From contig DAOOIT010000074.1 in the NCBI GenBank assembly GCA_035384565.1, positions 1-25,623 of the forward strand: a stretch of DNA of 25,623 nucleotides. Direction: 5' to 3'. Position 1 is the stretch's first letter; every line of letters begins with the position of its first letter. Positions 22,542 through 25,623 of the stretch are shown here, piece by piece. The position numbers and the translations under genes are program-made. Source of the stretch: Planctomycetota bacterium. GTDB lineage: Bacteria > Planctomycetota > PUPC01 > DSUN01. Below the pieces are notes generated by a model. It saw nothing but the letters and a program-made list of their open reading frames with translations. It searched no databases and was not told the DNA's origin.

Positions 22542-22695
22542 GTGGGCGGGACAGCGGTCGGCAGGCGGGGCGGCGGTCGGCCAGACTCTGGGGGCCATGC
22601 AGGTCGGCTTGCCTGGGTTTGAACTCCCGTGAACTGGCTCGACTGAAATCGCGCGAGGAGTTGTGGTTTCTCGCATCTCTTACGAGGGAGCTCCC

Positions 22696-25623
22696 ATGGC
22701 GACAAGGCGCGTGCGCGGGGGTGCACGGGGGGGGATGACGTCGGGGGTAGCGCTGGCGCTTGTGATGCTGTCCGCCGCCTGCGCGGGAGGCACGCGCAGC
22801 ATCTTCGTGACCCAGGACTTCGCTTCCCCCGAGATCACGCAGGCGGGCGACTACTGCCGTGTTGCGGTGGCCGGCTGCACGCTCATTGGCGACGCCGGCG
22901 GGCCCGTGTTGCCGGCTCGCACCGTATTTGTCCTGATCCCGCCGGGGTATTCGGTATCCGGCGTCAGTTGCAAGGCACTCGAACCCGAACGTTCCGTGAC
23001 AGTGACCTTGCCAGTAGATTTCGCGCGGAGCCCCGTGCCCTTCGAGCAGGGGCGAGCGGCGGCGTTGGCAAGAGCGGCAGGCGAGCGGCCCGACACGAAG
23101 GTCTACGGCTCCGCAAAGGCATGTCCCGCTGAGCGCGCACGGCTGGTGGCCGTGCAGCGGATGCGCGGCCACGATATCGCCATCCTCAGCGTCTCGCCGG
23201 TCCAATACGTGCCCGCCAAGAAGAGGCTCACGGCAGCATCTCGACTCCAGGTGCAGCTCGACCTGACACCGCAGGCGGGGAAGCAGAGGGGCAAGGGGCT
23301 GGGGGTGCGTCCTCTTCTCGCGGCGCCGGCGCTTGGGGGCGCCGTCAGCAACCCCGAAGTCCTGGGGGAGTACGAACAAGCCGGCTCGGCGCAGGGAGCG
23401 GCTCCTTCCCCGCTCGGCGGGACATACGACTACCTGCTCATCACTAGCAACGACTTGCTCTCTTCATTCGCTCCCCTTGTGACGCACAAGGAGGCCAGGG
23501 GCGTCAGAGTCAAGACCGAAACGGTCGAGTACATCTACGCCCACTACTCAGGACGAGACAACCCTGAGAAGATAAGGGAGTACATCAAGTCGGCCTACGC
23601 AAACTGGGGCGTTGATTACGTGCTTCTCGGAGGGGACAGTTCCGTGGTTCCCCATCGAGGAGCCTATGCGTATGTTTCCACCGCGGGCGCGCTCACCAAT
23701 ATGCCCACCGACCTCTACTATGCCTGCCTGGACGGAACATGGAATGGCGATGGGGACAGCTTGTGGGGCGAGCCATTCGATGGCGAGGGGGGCACGGCAG
23801 TGGACCTCATGGCGGAGGTCTACGTCGGGCGTGCTCCCGTAGACACGGCGAGCGAGGTGAGCACGTTTATCAACAAGGTGATCACCTATGAGCAGAGCGG
23901 CACCCCGAACTGGTCGCGCGCCCTTCTTCTCGGGGAGTATCTCGGCGATTCGAGCTACGTGGGGACCCGGAACCAGGGGGGAATGGCGCTGGAGTACATG
24001 GTTCTGCCGCACCTGGGCGCCTACGCGGTGACTTTCCTGGATGATCGCCCAGAGCACTACTCGGTGTGGACCAAGGCGCAGTGCATCGCCCAACTGAATG
24101 CCTCGCCGCACCTCGTGGCCCATGTGGGCCACGGGAATAGGACCGTGCTGCTTCGGTCGGACCGCACCATCGGCACCTCCGACGTGGCCGCCTTGACGAA
24201 TGAGCACCCGTTTCTCCTCAACAGCGTGGCCTGCCTGTCGGGGAGCTTCGACTACGAGGACTGCCTGGCGGAGCATTTCGTCAAGCAGAGTAGCCGTGGG
24301 GCTTTCGCCACGGTGATGAACACGCGGGATGGGTGGTACGACGTCAATTTCCCCTGGCTCTACAGCGGCGAGTTCCAGGGCAAGTTCTTCAACCGGCTCC
24401 TCACGCAGGGCTTCCGCAACATCGGCGCAGCCGCCCAGTTGTCCAAGGAGGACATGCTCGGCAAAGTGGAGATGGGGGGCAGCATGCCCTATCGCTGGTG
24501 CTACTACACGATTGCTCTCCTCGGCGACCCAGAGACTGCGCTGAAGGAGGCCACCACCACTCGGACCCTGACTGTCAAGTCATTCGATTCGACGCCGGCG
24601 ACCGCTTCGTACTTTGGGGGAGTGACCATCGGGGTCAGCCCGGGCACCCCTGGAATCACCGAGTTCAGCCGCGAATGCGCGGATGGAGCCACCGTGACGC
24701 TCACGGCGCCGCAAACGCACGGGAGCCTTCTCTTCCAGCGCTGGCGGCTGGATGGCGTGGACCAAGCGATTGGACAAAGCTCGCTGGCTGTGACCATGGC
24801 CGTCGACCACAGCGCGGTCGCAGTCTACACCGACCCGCCCCTCCTCTCTCTCGTCGAGACCGCCGCGTCCCAGTGGGTGAGGCCCGGCGAAACGGTGACG
24901 GTGAAGCTGAACGTCTCAAAGCTCGCCACGCGCACCATCAACACCATCCAGGCTCTGATGTCGTTCGATAACGCTCTGCTGACCAATGCGGCCATCACCA
25001 AGACTGGCGTCGCACCCTGGAGCAGTGGGTTCGAGCCCCTCAAGGTCATTGGCGCAGGTGTCATAGACTACTCCATCGGCATCTTCGGCAGCACAGCGGC
25101 CGATGCCGAGGTCGCTATCCTCACGTTCACGGCCGGCCTCACTGAAGGGCAGGCCTATGTCCGCTTCCGGGCCGACGAACCGCCGAAATTCACCAAACTC
25201 GTCGAAACCCCCGTCATCAATGATCTGCTCCCTGAGAAGCAAGATGCCGGGATGATCACCATAGACGGCACGCCGCCGGAGATCTACCCCCAGGAGGACA
25301 TCGTCACAGAACAGACGAGTCGCGATGGCACGCCAGTTACCCTCGTGGAGCCGGATTATTGGGACACATGGGATTCGCAGCCGACGCTGACAAGCGACGC
25401 CCCGGCCCTCTTCCCCCTGGGCACGACAACCGTTACCTGGACATGCACAGATGCGGCTGGCAACACGGCCACGGCGACACAGAGGGTCACCGTGCGCGAC
25501 ACCACGCCGCCCGTCCTGACGCTGCCCGGGACCCTGACGCGCGAGCAGGCCAGCGCGGCCGGGACGGCGGTGACCTTCGCCTGCACGGCGGCCGACCTGT
25601 GCGACGCGGCCCCCGCCGTCGTT
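22696..25623 (+). CDS. Peptidase C25 (gingipain-family) protein with cohesin-like and HYR-like domains, 3'-truncated by the window
   Basis: The frame is open for 976 codons to the window end. After a signal peptide (about residues 1-31) comes a propeptide-like region (about 38-240). The catalytic region begins at YDYLLITSND (244) and runs to about 615, ending GDPETAL. It holds LLGGDSSVVP, the catalytic histidine in HVGHGN (H479), and the catalytic cysteine in NSVACLSGSFD (C513), the expected gingipain His-Cys order and spacing. Next come a short beta-repeat region (about 620-720, ending DHSAVAVY), a cohesin-like domain (about 725-855, QWVRPGETVTVKLNV to LTFTAGL), and two HYR-type domains starting at GTPPEIYP (857) and DTTPPVLTLP (935). 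ATG 22696 is preceded by GAGGGAG. In its kin such proteases mature other surface proteins. A C-terminal sorting signal, if present, lies beyond the window. Confidence 0.9.
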   Translation, partial: MATRRVRGGARGGMTSGVALALVMLSAACAGGTRSIFVTQDFASPEITQAGDYCRVAVAGCTLIGDAGGPVLPARTVFVLIPPGYSVSGVSCKALEPERSVTVTLPVDFARSPVPFEQGRAAALARAAGERPDTKVYGSAKACPAERARLVAVQRMRGHDIAILSVSPVQYVPAKKRLTAASRLQVQLDLTPQAGKQRGKGLGVRPLLAAPALGGAVSNPEVLGEYEQAGSAQGAAPSPLGGTYDYLLITSNDLLSSFAPLVTHKEARGVRVKTETVEYIYAHYSGRDNPEKIREYIKSAYANWGVDYVLLGGDSSVVPHRGAYAYVSTAGALTNMPTDLYYACLDGTWNGDGDSLWGEPFDGEGGTAVDLMAEVYVGRAPVDTASEVSTFINKVITYEQSGTPNWSRALLLGEYLGDSSYVGTRNQGGMALEYMVLPHLGAYAVTFLDDRPEHYSVWTKAQCIAQLNASPHLVAHVGHGNRTVLLRSDRTIGTSDVAALTNEHPFLLNSVACLSGSFDYEDCLAEHFVKQSSRGAFATVMNTRDGWYDVNFPWLYSGEFQGKFFNRLLTQGFRNIGAAAQLSKEDMLGKVEMGGSMPYRWCYYTIALLGDPETALKEATTTRTLTVKSFDSTPATASYFGGVTIGVSPGTPGITEFSRECADGATVTLTAPQTHGSLLFQRWRLDGVDQAIGQSSLAVTMAVDHSAVAVYTDPPLLSLVETAASQWVRPGETVTVKLNVSKLATRTINTIQALMSFDNALLTNAAITKTGVAPWSSGFEPLKVIGAGVIDYSIGIFGSTAADAEVAILTFTAGLTEGQAYVRFRADEPPKFTKLVETPVINDLLPEKQDAGMITIDGTPPEIYPQEDIVTEQTSRDGTPVTLVEPDYWDTWDSQPTLTSDAPALFPLGTTTVTWTCTDAAGNTATATQRVTVRDTTPPVLTLPGTLTREQASAAGTAVTFACTAADLCDAAPAVV

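Noticed and set aside
22555..22608. Three GGTCGGC repeats (22556, 22575, 22602) before the C25 protease gene
   Set aside because: Short, GC-rich and irregularly spaced; likely chance in this composition. I saw no convincing promoter in 22542-22695.
22696..22790. Possible lipobox (LSAAC) in the C25 signal peptide
   Set aside because: Ser rather than Leu stands at the -3 position, so an ordinary signal peptide is more likely.
1..25623. CRISPR arrays, tRNA and rRNA genes, riboswitches
   Set aside because: No regularly spaced direct repeats and no recognisable tRNA, rRNA or riboswitch core was seen on either strand.

Overview
This is a GC-rich bacterial window with the layout of an exosortase (PEP-CTERM) exopolysaccharide locus. 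The combination seen is exosortase, EpsI, a Wzz/BY-kinase-like protein, a very large TPR protein, a NusG paralog as first gene, PEP-CTERM proteins and a gingipain-family protease. I infer a Planctomycetota-like or other PVC-group Gram-negative bacterium with moderate confidence. No rRNA or housekeeping gene is present to fix the taxonomy.

Positions 109-19091 form one long minus-strand gene set, read from right to left. In transcription order it holds: an RfaH/UpxY-type NusG paralog; a degenerate nucleotidyltransferase with a left-handed beta-helix; a second degenerate nucleotidyltransferase/beta-helix fused to an initiating sugar-phosphate transferase; exosortase; EpsI; a Wzz-type polysaccharide co-polymerase with a BY-kinase-like domain; a 1438-aa TPR protein; the four dTDP-L-rhamnose genes (rmlA, rmlD, rmlC, rmlB); and two glycosyltransferases (GT2-type, GT4-type). 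No flippase or Wzy polymerase is present, so the locus probably continues elsewhere. A near-consensus sigma70 promoter (TTGACA, 17 bp, TATACT) precedes the NusG paralog.

From about 19660 onward genes run on the plus strand: a 248-aa secreted or membrane protein of unknown family; two proteins with PEP-CTERM-like C-terminal anchors; and a peptidase C25 (gingipain-family) protein with cohesin-like and HYR-like domains that runs off the window end. The minus operon would make the polymer and the sorting enzyme, and the plus genes encode likely substrates or surface partners of that enzyme.

The most notable non-coding items are: (a) a CTAG-flanked element of about 280 bp made of two diverged inverted halves, inserted exactly at the exosortase stop codon; (b) a 450-bp divergent control region whose two outward promoters carry the same 18-bp upstream motif and A-tracts, with a strongly palindromic block between them; (c) hairpins in the sugar transferase-exosortase gap and an inverted repeat after the NusG paralog. 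The most notable protein items are the paired degenerate nucleotidyltransferase/beta-helix proteins (one fused to the initiating transferase), a P-loop Lys-to-Arg change in the BY-kinase-like domain, and the unrecognised 248-aa protein.
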